From: a virus | DNA length: 44,167 nt | Virus record (IMG/VR): IMGVR_UViG_3300032242_002385 | Span: 1 to 44,167 of that record | Direction: 5' to 3' (one strand) | Part shown: positions 26,272-33,615 of the stretch, in pieces | Layout: the number at the start of each line of letters is the position of its first letter | How positions within the stretch are numbered: the first letter of the stretch is position 1 | Translations under genes and position numbers: made by a program | The notes under the pieces: model-generated | Told to the model about the DNA's origin: nothing | Databases searched by the model: none | Seen by the model: the letters and a program-made list of their open reading frames with translations, nothing else

Positions 26272-26888
26272 TTACATTTCCATAAAGCCAAGACCTTCGT
26301 TTTGACCAAATCCTTCTTTGGAAGCAACCATTGGATTATTTAGATCTGAAACATCTCTAACTTCTTCTTCTTTTTGTTCATCTAAATCAACGCCTTGTAG
26401 TGCTGCCATAAACTTCATATTTCTTTCTTCTTTTTCTCTTGATGCATTTAATACTGCATTAAGCTCGTCAATAGAAAGATTTGATTCTAATTCATCAAAA
26501 TTTTTCCAATGACCTAAAAGAAATACTTCGGACTCTAAGGAGCGTAGATCTAGTTCGTCCCAACTAGAGCTGCTCCCAGAAGGTTTGGGTCTGTAAGCTT
26601 TAATCCTCCACAGATTTCCAAAATTTTCATCATTGTAGGAATTTCAATAAGATCTTCAAACTTGTCTTTATCTGTAGAAAGTTCTGGCTTAATTGTTTTC
26701 AAACAATGCATTGCTGCTTCAATAAAAATTTCCATGGCTAGGTCTTCAGATGCATCATCTGGAAGCTTTTCCATAGTCTTGATTATTTCCATAAATTTTC
26801 TTAGCGGTTTAATTGGTAGGGGCTTTAAAACAATTGCCTCACCATTTGATAGTTCAATCTCGATAATATCGTATACTGCTGTTGCCAC
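26272..26888 (-). CDS. Tail assembly chaperone, -1 frameshift fusion (205 aa)
   Basis: The long product of programmed -1 frameshifting, equivalent to gpGT of lambda. The first 102 residues are shared with the short chaperone; after slippage at CCCAAAC the frame shifts back by one base and gives a further 103 residues, starting PSGSSSSWDELDLRSLESEV and ending GFGQNEGLGFMEM before TAA at 26272-26274. The extension is acidic and helical (REKEERNMKFMAALQG; DEQKEEEVRD), as usual for the T part that binds the tape measure. Nothing else occupies 26272-26549, and this frame is open throughout, which supports the assignment. It lies directly before the tape measure gene. Confidence 0.85.
26549..26568 (-). 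promoter_or_regulatory. Hairpin downstream of the slippery site
   Basis: On the minus strand TCTAGTT and AACTAGA form a perfect 7-bp stem with a GGGACG loop, starting 14 bases after the slippery heptamer and containing the zero-frame stop. It may stimulate frameshifting. Confidence 0.5.
26550..26888 (-). CDS. Tail assembly chaperone, zero-frame product (112 aa)
   Basis: A 112-residue protein of the tail assembly chaperone type (gpG-like), which coats and folds the tape measure before the tail tube assembles. It begins MATAVYDIIEIELSNGEAIV and has a Pro-Leu-Pro-Ile turn, then helices (RKFMEIIKTMEK; AMEIFIEAAMHCLKTI) and ends GGLKLTDPNLLGAALVGTN. The start is a GTG (26886-26888) with AGGAGG 4 bases upstream; the overlapping ATG is in a different frame and does not encode a long product. 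It follows the major tail gene after a terminator-like hairpin and has its own TGGTATAAT box. Size and position fit the family well. Confidence 0.85.
   Translation of the reverse strand: MATAVYDIIEIELSNGEAIVLKPLPIKPLRKFMEIIKTMEKLPDDASEDLAMEIFIEAAMHCLKTIKPELSTDKDKFEDLIEIPTMMKILEICGGLKLTDPNLLGAALVGTN
26583..26589 (-). promoter_or_regulatory. Slippery heptamer CCCAAAC for -1 frameshifting
   Basis: Read in the zero frame as C CCA AAC, this fits the X XXY YYZ rule exactly, with tRNAs able to re-pair on CCC and AAA. It lies at codons 100-102 of the chaperone, ten codons before its stop, the usual place in long-tailed phages. Confidence 0.8.
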
Positions 26889-26912
26889 ATTTCCTCCTGT
26901 GTTGTTAGTTAA

Positions 26913-26936
26913 ATTATACCAATATAAATGGTATAA
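26913..26936 (-). promoter_or_regulatory. Promoter with extended -10 TGGTATAAT
   Basis: TATAAT at 26913-26918 with TGG directly upstream; TTGTTT lies about 16 bases further up (near 26935-26940). It sits between the hairpin at 26944-26973 and the chaperone start and could restart transcription of the chaperone and tape measure genes. Confidence 0.55.
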
Positions 26937-26943
26937 ACAAACT

Positions 26944-26973
26944 CAGAACCCCCCGCTTTTGGCGAGGGGTCTG
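26944..26973 (-). terminator. Hairpin terminator after the major tail protein
   Basis: On the minus strand CAGACCCCTCGC and GCGGGGGGTTCTG form a long GC-rich stem (one bulged T, one G-T pair) with an AAAA-containing loop. A T-rich stretch (GAGTTTGTTTAT) follows, rather than a clean T run, so termination may be partial. Placing a partial stop after an abundant structural gene would lower transcription of the chaperone. Confidence 0.65.
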
Positions 26974-27001
26974 AAATCTATATTAAGTTGTTATTTAATT
27001 T

Positions 27002-27799
27002 TTAGTATGCACCGAATACACGGTCAATAACCACTCCATATTCTGAACCTGCATATGCTGGATCAGAGTCTGGCAAGCAACGGAAATTCACTGGGAACAC
27101 TGTTGCTGCATCACGCTTTAGTGCATGCATTGTAGTATCAATTGATACAACACGACGTGCAACATAAATGCGTTCTTTTTGACGCTTTGGAGAAGAAGCT
27201 CCTACGCCAGTTGAAGCACCTGCTTCTACTAGAGCTGATGTTGTACCAACTTGAGCTGGAGCTTGTCCAACTGCAATAAGTACACGCTCTACTGGAGCAT
27301 CTCCTAGAGCACCTGCAGCTAGATTTAACACTGCTGCTGGGCTATCTGAAGTTGAGATACCCAAAGAAGAATCATTGTTTACTAATGTTGTATAATTTGC
27401 GATTGATGTGCCAGTTGAATCTGTTGCATAAACATTCTCAAGTTGACCCCAAGAAAGTTGTAGATTCTCAAGTGTTGCTTCTGTAAGTTCTGACTTAAGC
27501 ATAACCTTAAGTGTTTGCTTGAACAAACGAGCAGCATCCAAAAGTTGATCTACCATAACTTCACCATATACTGGTTCGTATGAAACTTCAAGTCCATTTG
27601 TTGTAAAACCTACTTCACGATAACCTGAGCCAGATGCAAGAAGACCTGCACGAGCTGATTTACCTGAAGTGTTTGTTCCAAAAGCTGTTTGCAAAGCAGC
27701 ACCAGTTGTTGCTGGACGACCTGCATCGTTAGAACTGTTTCCGTTGCTAACAAAAAGTGAAGCTGCACCTACGATAACATTTTTAGTATTTGTAGCCAT
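27002..27799 (-). CDS. Major tail protein
   Basis: 265 residues, a size typical of siphovirus tail tube proteins. It begins MATNTKNVIVGAASLFVSNG and contains a variable Gly/Ser-rich loop, then TTNGLEVSYEPVYGEVMVDQ, LLDAARLFKQTLKVMLKSEL and a C-terminal half with KRQKERIYVARRVVSIDTTM and a closing strand (SEYGVVIDRVFGAY), consistent with a beta-barrel tube subunit. It follows the tail terminator and precedes the chaperone, the standard place. A translation leader shared with the capsid gene lies upstream and a hairpin terminator downstream, both fitting high expression. Confidence 0.85.
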   Translation of the reverse strand: MATNTKNVIVGAASLFVSNGNSSNDAGRPATTGAALQTAFGTNTSGKSARAGLLASGSGYREVGFTTNGLEVSYEPVYGEVMVDQLLDAARLFKQTLKVMLKSELTEATLENLQLSWGQLENVYATDSTGTSIANYTTLVNNDSSLGISTSDSPAAVLNLAAGALGDAPVERVLIAVGQAPAQVGTTSALVEAGASTGVGASSPKRQKERIYVARRVVSIDTTMHALKRDAATVFPVNFRCLPDSDPAYAGSEYGVVIDRVFGAY

Positions 27800-27824
27800 T
27801 TATATATTTCACCACCCTATTTTA
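27800..27824 (-). promoter_or_regulatory. Translation leader shared with the major capsid gene
   Basis: AAAATAGGGTGGTGAAATAT, then AT-rich bases, precedes the ATG. The capsid gene has AAAATAAGGTGGTGAAATAA in the same place. GGTGGTGA is close to the full anti-Shine-Dalgarno match GGAGGTGA. The rest of the 99-base gap (27825-27898) holds AT-rich sequence with no gene. Confidence 0.65.
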
Positions 27825-27898
27825 TCTAGATTGTAAAAACAAGATGACATTTACTTTCCTCAAGATAAAGAATAGCATTAATGCCTAATAAAACAAAA

Positions 27899-28414
27899 TT
27901 ACAGGAATTTACCTGTAGTGCCATCAACCTCTCTAGTATAAGCATAATGAATAGTGAGCATTCCAGTCATAAACCCGCCTTCGTTTTGAAAAGCTTGGAT
28001 TGGATCAGCTGATTCAACGTTAAGCCACAAAAAACTAAACGGGCTATTTGGATCAAGCGAGAAATTAACATCAATAGCAGATTTATCATATCTGCGAAAA
28101 AGGTCAATTAAAAAATTAATTATAGTTTGAATCTCTGATGTAGCCCTTGAAGTAATTTCAAATGTCATTGTTTCTTGGCTTACCCACCATTGTACATTTC
28201 CTCTTTTTATAGCAACATCGTAAATTATATATGTTTTACCAGGTAGCAAATTATTAAATTCTGGAACTTGTTGAGCAGGAATAATTGGAACAAGTGGTTG
28301 TGTAAATCCTGTAGCTGTATAATTTCCTGCTGTTAAAATACCAGCATTTTGTAGTTGATTCCAAATAAACGATCTAATATCATATGCTGCTACATGTGTA
28401 TAATCTGCTGTCAT
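27899..28414 (-). CDS. Tail terminator-like protein
   Basis: 171 residues, encoded directly before the major tail protein, the usual place of the tail terminator (gpU-like) that caps the tail tube. The sequence has a helical start (YDIRSFIWNQLQNAG), a middle beta part (KTYIIYDVAIKRGNVQWWVS; ETMTFEITSRATSEIQTIIN) and FLIDLFRRYDKSAIDVNFSL, a mixed alpha/beta pattern like this family. The ATG at 28414 overlaps the upstream gene by 4 bases. Assignment rests on position and pattern. Confidence 0.65.
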   Translation of the reverse strand: MTADYTHVAAYDIRSFIWNQLQNAGILTAGNYTATGFTQPLVPIIPAQQVPEFNNLLPGKTYIIYDVAIKRGNVQWWVSQETMTFEITSRATSEIQTIINFLIDLFRRYDKSAIDVNFSLDPNSPFSFLWLNVESADPIQAFQNEGGFMTGMLTIHYAYTREVDGTTGKFL

Positions 28415-29112
28415 TTAATAACCTCCAAGTTACCGCCCATTGAATCTACAACTGAAGCCACGGCTCTTCTAACTTCAGATACACCAGTCTTATCTAAACT
28501 TAAAACTGCTGCTGTTCCTAATGCTATTTTCTCATACAATCCAGATGAATCCATAATTGAGTTAGTGTGTTCAAGATACCAATTAACCATAAAATCAGAA
28601 AATGCATTTTTAGTTGCAACTCCGCCTGGATTAAGAATTGTTATTTTAGTTCCAGGTGCTATAAAAGCTTGACCATCATAACCTAAAAATGTTTGTATTC
28701 TACTTGTAACATAACTTATAGGTGCGCCTTTTTCCATTACGCTAGCTTTGTATCTAAAAATATCATTTGAAGAAATGCTTTTATCAAATCCTGCTTTTGT
28801 TGGAACTGGAACGCTTGATTGTAAAAAAGAAGTATTAATTTCAAGAATACCACTTAAAATTGATTCTCTTTCTAAAACAAATAATCTTCCATCTGGCGAA
28901 CCTAATCTTCCCCATTCATATATATGATGATATTTCTTTGGATTATTTACTGCTTCTCTATCTAATGATTGAACAAATTTTTCTCCTGTTATGGTAAAAG
29001 CTGCTTTTGCAATTTCTTGCAAAACACTTGGAGATACAAGTTGTTTAACAGCATCCATCTTGTACTGAATTTGTTCTATAAATACCTTATTATCAATTTT
29101 CAGTGATAGCAT
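28411..29112 (-). CDS. Tail completion / connector protein (HK97 gp10-like position)
   Basis: 233 residues between head closure and tail terminator genes, the place of the tail completion protein that joins the tail to the head. It starts MLSLKIDNKVFIEQIQYKMD, with a helix, ALTITGEKF-like segment (AKAAFTITGEKFVQSLDREA), and a C-terminal half with PGTKITILNPGGVATKNAFS. It is longer than typical HK97 gp10-type proteins (about 110-150 residues). The ATG at 29112 overlaps the end of the upstream gene by 20 bases. Function inferred from position. Confidence 0.6.
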   Translation of the reverse strand: MLSLKIDNKVFIEQIQYKMDAVKQLVSPSVLQEIAKAAFTITGEKFVQSLDREAVNNPKKYHHIYEWGRLGSPDGRLFVLERESILSGILEINTSFLQSSVPVPTKAGFDKSISSNDIFRYKASVMEKGAPISYVTSRIQTFLGYDGQAFIAPGTKITILNPGGVATKNAFSDFMVNWYLEHTNSIMDSSGLYEKIALGTAAVLSLDKTGVSEVRRAVASVVDSMGGNLEVIK

Positions 29113-29548
29113 CTGTTTGTAGTGGAACCCTTTGTAGAGTAGCTTCGTAGTAATTTACTTTGCCAAATGGGTCCAAAACAGCATGTGAAGAATACACTTC
29201 AAAGATTGAATCTGGTTGACCATTGACATCAATTTCTACAAAAACTTGTTTATTATCACTTGATCTAATATTTTGTATACGCCAACGCTTACTTAAAAGT
29301 TGAGTTGTTTTAATTTTTAATTGAAGTTTTTCTGCGTAACCGCCAGTGGGACCTTTATCAAAAGTTTTACTATCACCTCTTGTTGAAGCACCGCCAGCTT
29401 TAATAGGTTCTACTTTACATTGAATAGTATTAAAAAATTGCCATTGACGAGTAATTGCTCCAGTGTTTTGATCTTGTGAATTAGTTTGCTTATAAACATC
29501 TGCTTTTACATTCATAATAGATGTTATAAAAGATGCATTTAATGTCAT
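29093..29548 (-). CDS. Head closure (head-tail joining) protein
   Basis: 151 residues with the layout of SPP1 gp16-like head-tail joining proteins: an N-terminal strand (NVKADVYKQTNSQDQNTGAI), then TRQWQFFNTIQCKVEPI, and a C-terminal beta part (KLQLKIKTTQLLSKRWRIQN; VFVEIDVNGQPDSIFEVYSS). It is next to the connector gene, with a 4-base ATGA overlap, and is followed by the completion gene. The role would be sealing the portal before tail attachment. Confidence 0.65.
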   Translation of the reverse strand: MTLNASFITSIMNVKADVYKQTNSQDQNTGAITRQWQFFNTIQCKVEPIKAGGASTRGDSKTFDKGPTGGYAEKLQLKIKTTQLLSKRWRIQNIRSSDNKQVFVEIDVNGQPDSIFEVYSSHAVLDPFGKVNYYEATLQRVPLQTDAITEN

Positions 29549-30495
29549 ATCATCACTATATTGACATTGCGATATTGGTCAAGGATATTATCAACGGTAA
29601 TATTTCCAGTTCCGTTAAAAGCTCCTTTAGCCATTTCAAATGAAATTTCGCTAAGGTCTACCTTTTGTAAGTATTTATTTCTCCAGTTATAATCATTTGC
29701 CAGAATGTCGTTAGACAAAAGCATAGCTGCTAATTTAATATCTTCTGGTACATATTTGTATCCAATTTGACCTTGAAATTTATATCTAGAACCACTTCTA
29801 AATCTTCCATAATATAGGATAGTTGGATCCATTTGATTATCGTATCTAACGTCCCATCCTTGATTAATAATTCTTATCGCCCTGCCCGTAGGGGTTATTT
29901 CAAGTTTAAATCCAAATGTATTATAAACTGGGTTTTGAGTATTATCAACCAATAAAATATCATTTTCCCAAACTTGATCAAGTGTTAACATTTTTTCTGT
30001 AAGTTCACAAGCATCTGACCCCAAGCCAAAAACTTCTTGTGAACCGTAATATGTGCCAAATTTTTGACCCGTATAACCATCAATTATTGTTCTTGCAATT
30101 TTTTCAACAGAAGCAATTTCTTTTGGATCGTGATAATTTGGATCTGATGGTGTTTTGCCATATGATAAGAAATCTTGAATTTCGCTTACTGAAGCATAAA
30201 CAGATTCTACAGCATAGTATTGAACTTCAGAAGTGTTAATGCCACCTAAACTGTATGTCCATACTACCTGTAGAGTTCTGTTTATTTGCGTTAAATTTGG
30301 AGTTATCATAAAAGAATAAACCCCAGCAGGATTTTCGTCTACCGCCACAATCCCGTTAAAACCAGTAATCGGTGAAGCTGAATTGTCTGCATCATATATA
30401 GTTACGGTTGGAATTGAATCTGCTTGACTCAAAACTCCATTGCTATAGACGTTAAAATATATCTTTTCTTTAGTACCCTTAACTATATTTTGCAA
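29545..30495 (-). CDS. Head-tail connector/adaptor protein
   Basis: 316 residues in two parts. The N-terminal 100 residues are a beta domain (KIYFNVYSNGVLSQADSIPT; ENPAGVYSFMITPNLTQIN). The rest resembles gp6/gp15-type connector proteins, helical with KEIASVEKIARTIIDGYTGQ, a middle variable part and a final helix pair (PEDIKLAAMLLSNDILANDY). The start is a TTG (30493-30495) with a strong AAGGAGG 9 bases upstream; no better ATG exists nearby. Connector proteins form a ring under the portal. The extra N-terminal beta domain is unusual. Confidence 0.65.
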   Translation of the reverse strand: MQNIVKGTKEKIYFNVYSNGVLSQADSIPTVTIYDADNSASPITGFNGIVAVDENPAGVYSFMITPNLTQINRTLQVVWTYSLGGINTSEVQYYAVESVYASVSEIQDFLSYGKTPSDPNYHDPKEIASVEKIARTIIDGYTGQKFGTYYGSQEVFGLGSDACELTEKMLTLDQVWENDILLVDNTQNPVYNTFGFKLEITPTGRAIRIINQGWDVRYDNQMDPTILYYGRFRSGSRYKFQGQIGYKYVPEDIKLAAMLLSNDILANDYNWRNKYLQKVDLSEISFEMAKGAFNGTGNITVDNILDQYRNVNIVMI

Positions 30496-30508
30496 TCAAA
30501 ACGCCTCC

Positions 30509-30910
30509 TTATGCGTAAAACTCCTGAGCTTCTCTAGGAGTCGCCATTCTAAATCCTTCATGTGTATCAAATACTCTTTGTGCATCTGATTCTGGCATTG
30601 CCACAAATGGGTGCTCTTGAGTAAATGTATAACCCACAACTTGATAAGAATGGTTATTTCTTTCCATCTTTACAAGAACTGAAGTTTCTTGATTAAGCTT
30701 TTTCTTGCTTTCTCTAGACTTCTTTTCAATATCTGAAATTTCAATTTCTTGCTTGTCTGTGTTTTTAAAAGATTCGTACATTTGAAATGTAATTCCCTCT
30801 TCTTCAAGACTTGCAATTACTTCTTGCTTTACTTTCAAGTTTGCAGCATCTATGCCAAACGTGTCAGCAATTTCTTTTAATTCTTTAATTTTTAGATCTG
30901 TAAATGACAT
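30509..30910 (-). CDS. Head-region protein with SAP/Rho-N-like N-terminus
   Basis: From ATG 30910 it is 133 residues, MSFTDLKIKELKEIADTFGI onwards. Residues 5-40 look like a SAP/LEM-like helix-turn-helix (LKIKELKEIADTFGID, KQEVIASLEEEGI). A charged linker follows, and the C-terminal half has a short beta part (SYQVVGYTFTQEHPFVAMPE) and GFRMATPREAQEFYA. Proteins like this, after the capsid gene, often link the capsid to the connector. GAGAGG lies 8 bases upstream of this ATG and a TGCTATAAT promoter beyond; an earlier in-frame ATG at 30928 is less well placed. Confidence 0.65.
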   Translation of the reverse strand: MSFTDLKIKELKEIADTFGIDAANLKVKQEVIASLEEEGITFQMYESFKNTDKQEIEISDIEKKSRESKKKLNQETSVLVKMERNNHSYQVVGYTFTQEHPFVAMPESDAQRVFDTHEGFRMATPREAQEFYA

Positions 30911-30933
30911 TATTTTTCCTCTCGTCATTATTA

Positions 30934-30942
30934 ATTATAGCA
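30934..30942 (-). promoter_or_regulatory. Extended -10 promoter, TGCTATAAT
   Basis: TGCTATAAT on the minus strand, between the capsid terminator hairpin and the next gene. No clear -35. It would restart transcription of the connector block after termination at the capsid gene. Confidence 0.5.
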
Positions 30943-30954
30943 GATAATGGTTAA

Positions 30955-30978
30955 GGGGGACACTTTTAAGCATCCCCC
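30955..30978 (-). terminator. Hairpin after the major capsid gene
   Basis: GGGGGATGCT and AGTGTCCCCC form a 10-bp stem (two G-T pairs) with a TAAA loop, in the gap between capsid and next gene. Only a short T stretch follows, so it may be a partial terminator or RNA-stabilising hairpin. Confidence 0.6.
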
Positions 30979-31001
30979 CGCTCCTTTGTAACTGTTTAAG
31001 A

Positions 31002-32144
31002 TTAAAATGTATAAGTTCCAGCTCCGCCTGTTACATTAGATCCGTGTGAAACGGAACCGAATGCACCAGAAGCGACTGAACCTTGTACCTTAACGTTCTT
31101 AACGATTACGTGTGCGTCGTAGTTTTCGACTGCACAACCAACACGGATAAAGAGAGTGTACTCAATTGTATCCTTCTTTGGTTGGAATAGACGATAAACT
31201 GTTACGTCACGCTTGATACCGATAATAAAGTTCTGAGGGAAAGTCAAGTGTAGATCACCATGCAAACCGCTTGGGCTTGTATAGTCTCCTGCTCTTGTCT
31301 CGTCCATCAATGGAACGTTAATTACTGGAATACCAAATGCGAATGGAGTTACAGTACCTGGACCGCCATCATTAGCAGCAGTATCACCACGAACGATACC
31401 TGAAGCGATATCGAATGGGTTGAAACCTGAGCTTGTCATAGCAGTTAGGTTGTATAGGTAATCCTGAACCAAGTTTGATCCTGTGAAGAATCGGAGTTGG
31501 TTACGACGTTGCTTATACTTACGTGGAAGTGTCTTGATTGCAAGGTTAAATACTGCCTTGTCAAGTCCTACTCCTTGTGCATCAACAACGTGTGCGTTGT
31601 CAAGTGCTAGCTTGCGGAATCCCGCAAATGCTGAAAGCAAACCTGTGCTAGTTCCGATACCATTGATCAATACATCCTCAATGTCATTACCAGCTTGGGT
31701 AGCCATCAAACGTGCAATGTGGTCTTCAAGATCTGCACCTTCAATATTGTCTTCAAGAGACTCTGATGAAAGTTCCCAGTCCAAACGTAGTTTACGTGTT
31801 GTCAACGAAACCTTTGAAAATGTTGCTGCAGCGTTTGAATATTGACCAGTTGCTCCTGCATCATATCCTGTGTAATCACGTGGATTATCTTCAGATGCTA
31901 CTGTCATAATTCTCTGACCTACTGAAACACGATCAATTTCTGTTGTGTTTGAACGCATGCGGATTGTACGAGCTGCCTTAGCAAGAATCGTTGCATCCCA
32001 CATGTAATCAAGGAAACGATTAGCTTGATCTGGATATAGGAGACCTGTACCTGAGTTGGTACGTCCGTCGCCTGATAGATCAGTGGCTGGAGTTGTTCCG
32101 AGATTTGTTGTATCTATTACTTTTTGTAGAAGTTCATTACTCAT
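31002..32144 (-). CDS. Major capsid protein, HK97 fold
   Basis: 380 residues. Features of an HK97-type coat protein: an N-terminal arm, RFLDYMWDATILAKAARTIR, an E-loop-like stretch (VSVGQRIMTVASEDNPRDYT), the spine helix (SSESLEDNIEGADLEDHIAR; LMATQAGNDIEDVLINGIGT) and the P-domain (FNLAIKTLPRKYKQRRNQLR), then PQNFIIGIKRDVTVYRLFQP and a closing strand. It follows the protease/scaffold gene and has the shared strong translation leader. It would form the icosahedral head. Arg, Gly and codon choice look more balanced than in the tail genes, in keeping with strong expression. Confidence 0.9.
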   Translation of the reverse strand: MSNELLQKVIDTTNLGTTPATDLSGDGRTNSGTGLLYPDQANRFLDYMWDATILAKAARTIRMRSNTTEIDRVSVGQRIMTVASEDNPRDYTGYDAGATGQYSNAAATFSKVSLTTRKLRLDWELSSESLEDNIEGADLEDHIARLMATQAGNDIEDVLINGIGTSTGLLSAFAGFRKLALDNAHVVDAQGVGLDKAVFNLAIKTLPRKYKQRRNQLRFFTGSNLVQDYLYNLTAMTSSGFNPFDIASGIVRGDTAANDGGPGTVTPFAFGIPVINVPLMDETRAGDYTSPSGLHGDLHLTFPQNFIIGIKRDVTVYRLFQPKKDTIEYTLFIRVGCAVENYDAHVIVKNVKVQGSVASGAFGSVSHGSNVTGGAGTYTF

Positions 32145-32166
32145 TTTTTTATTTCACCACCTTATT
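32145..32166 (-). promoter_or_regulatory. Translation leader of the capsid gene
   Basis: AAAATAAGGTGGTGAAATAA, then A-rich bases, immediately upstream of the ATG; nearly identical to the leader of the major tail gene. Likely gives high translation of the two most abundant virion proteins. Confidence 0.65.
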
Positions 32167-32170
32167 TTGT

Positions 32171-32683
32171 TTAGTTATTTTTAGTTAAGCTATTAACACC
32201 GAGGAAAGTGCCTTGCCATAGACTTGTTTTTTGGATTTTTGTATCCTCCATTGACCCGCTAAGATCACTGGACTTCTTAACTGCAGTTGCAGACTCAAAT
32301 CCCTTTAGGGAGTGGTCAAGATATTCGATCTTTCCATACATATCTGTAACTGACTTATTTAGTGCTTCATATTTTTCTGCCAAATCTGCAATAGACTTGG
32401 TAATTGATGCTGTGGTATCTTCAACCATCTTAGCAACTTCTGAAACTGAAGCATTGCTTGTTGATAAATTCTTTTCAATAGATTCTGAGAAGAAGGTCTT
32501 TAGGTCATCTACCATCTTTGTGAAATCAAGGGTATCCTCAACCTCTGAAATAGCTACAGCCTTTTCAATTGTCTCTCCTGCTAAATCTGATACCTCATTA
32601 ACAGTTTCTGCTGTTGCTGAAGCTACGACATCAACGGACTTTTCAATTACTTCTTCTGTTGTTGTATTTGTCTCTTCTGTCAT
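32171..32683 (-). CDS. Nested in-frame scaffold protein (internal start in protease gene)
   Basis: A 170-residue product predicted from an internal ATG (32681-32683) in the same frame as the protease. The ATG has a perfect GGAGGT 6 bases upstream, much stronger than the site for the full gene. The product begins MTEETNTTTEEVIEKSVDVV and is acidic and helical with coiled-coil-like segments (MVEDTTASITKSIADLAEKY, EALNKSVTDMYGKIEYLDHS) and a C-terminal tail rich in Lys/Ser. That is typical of capsid scaffolds, which help the coat assemble and are then cut up by the protease. Scaffolds nested in protease genes are known (lambda C/Nu3). This call is inferred from the start site and composition. 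Confidence 0.65.
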   Translation of the reverse strand: MTEETNTTTEEVIEKSVDVVASATAETVNEVSDLAGETIEKAVAISEVEDTLDFTKMVDDLKTFFSESIEKNLSTSNASVSEVAKMVEDTTASITKSIADLAEKYEALNKSVTDMYGKIEYLDHSLKGFESATAVKKSSDLSGSMEDTKIQKTSLWQGTFLGVNSLTKNN

Positions 32684-33574
32684 TTCATTACCTCCTTCAT
32701 TTTTCTTAATCGCACTAGTGACATCAATAGGCGAAACCTTTTTTGCTTTGTTTTGATCTGGATAAAGATTAATTGCTGTTGAACTATCAACAACATTTCC
32801 TGGAGCTGCAGTTTCTGTTGCTGCGTGTGTTGGTCCAGGTGCGTCGTCTTTTGTTAGATATGAATCTAAAACTTTTTGAATTGATTCAAATTTTTCTACT
32901 TCTGCTTGCTCAATCCAACCAATGTTTGACATTGTTGTTCCACATGCAACACAATCTTTTGCAATTTCAGAACTTGTAGAAACAATTTCATCTGATTCAC
33001 ACCAAAAAACATTTTCTGTTGGTGTTTCTGCTGCAATGCCTTTATATACTAAACCTGTATCTGTTTTTTGAATTGAAAAAATATTTGCTAGCGGATTTGC
33101 TGGGGAATCTACAAGACTCAACTCATGCAAATCATAATTGTGAATAACTCTACGTTCATCTGAATTATTGTCCGCTTTTTCCATTTTAGCATCTATAATA
33201 TTTCCGCCAATGGAAAATCCTGTTAGTGTACCGTCTAAAACTTTTTCCCAAGTATCCTGTGCACCTTTTGAAATATATGCAGTTACATATACTCCATTAT
33301 ATTTATTGCCAGATTCTTTATCAAAAAATGTATCTTCTTTAAAATTAACCATCTTGCCAACAGCTGTTGGTTGATGCATCTCACGGATATTACCTCTAAA
33401 GTTTTCAAATGCTTTTCTATTTGCTTCAGCAGTAACAATGTCCCCATGACGGTCTAGATTGTCGAGGGACGCAAATCCTGATACGGTTCTTTTTTCTCTG
33501 TTTACCTTGGCAATGGGAAAAGCGAGTGTCATTGAAGATTCGCTGTTTTGCCAATATGTTTTTTTAATATCCAT
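32171..33574 (-). CDS. Prohead protease with C-terminal scaffold domain
   Basis: From ATG 33574 it is 467 residues. Residues 1-165 are the HK97-type prohead protease (peptidase U35/S78-like): FASLDNLDRHGDIVTAEA, the catalytic His in REMHQP (H67) and the Ser in LTGFSIGG (S121), followed by HELSLVDSPANP. The middle is a low-complexity linker with a Cys pair (CVACG); the last 170 residues are helical and acidic and act as scaffold. The protease matures the head by cutting scaffold and coat arms. A TTG at 33619 could add 15 hydrophobic residues but lacks a ribosome site, so ATG 33574 is preferred with moderate certainty. It precedes the capsid gene, the usual order. Confidence 0.85.
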   Translation of the reverse strand: MDIKKTYWQNSESSMTLAFPIAKVNREKRTVSGFASLDNLDRHGDIVTAEANRKAFENFRGNIREMHQPTAVGKMVNFKEDTFFDKESGNKYNGVYVTAYISKGAQDTWEKVLDGTLTGFSIGGNIIDAKMEKADNNSDERRVIHNYDLHELSLVDSPANPLANIFSIQKTDTGLVYKGIAAETPTENVFWCESDEIVSTSSEIAKDCVACGTTMSNIGWIEQAEVEKFESIQKVLDSYLTKDDAPGPTHAATETAAPGNVVDSSTAINLYPDQNKAKKVSPIDVTSAIKKNEGGNEMTEETNTTTEEVIEKSVDVVASATAETVNEVSDLAGETIEKAVAISEVEDTLDFTKMVDDLKTFFSESIEKNLSTSNASVSEVAKMVEDTTASITKSIADLAEKYEALNKSVTDMYGKIEYLDHSLKGFESATAVKKSSDLSGSMEDTKIQKTSLWQGTFLGVNSLTKNN

Positions 33575-33615
33575 ATGTAAGTAAATAATAGCAATAGTTA
33601 TGAATAATTCATAAT

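Noticed and set aside
32208-32756. Plus-strand open frame of 182 codons
   Set aside because: It mirrors the Glu/Thr/Ala-rich scaffold region on the minus strand and has a Ser/Phe/Val-rich, unstructured-looking product without a ribosome site.
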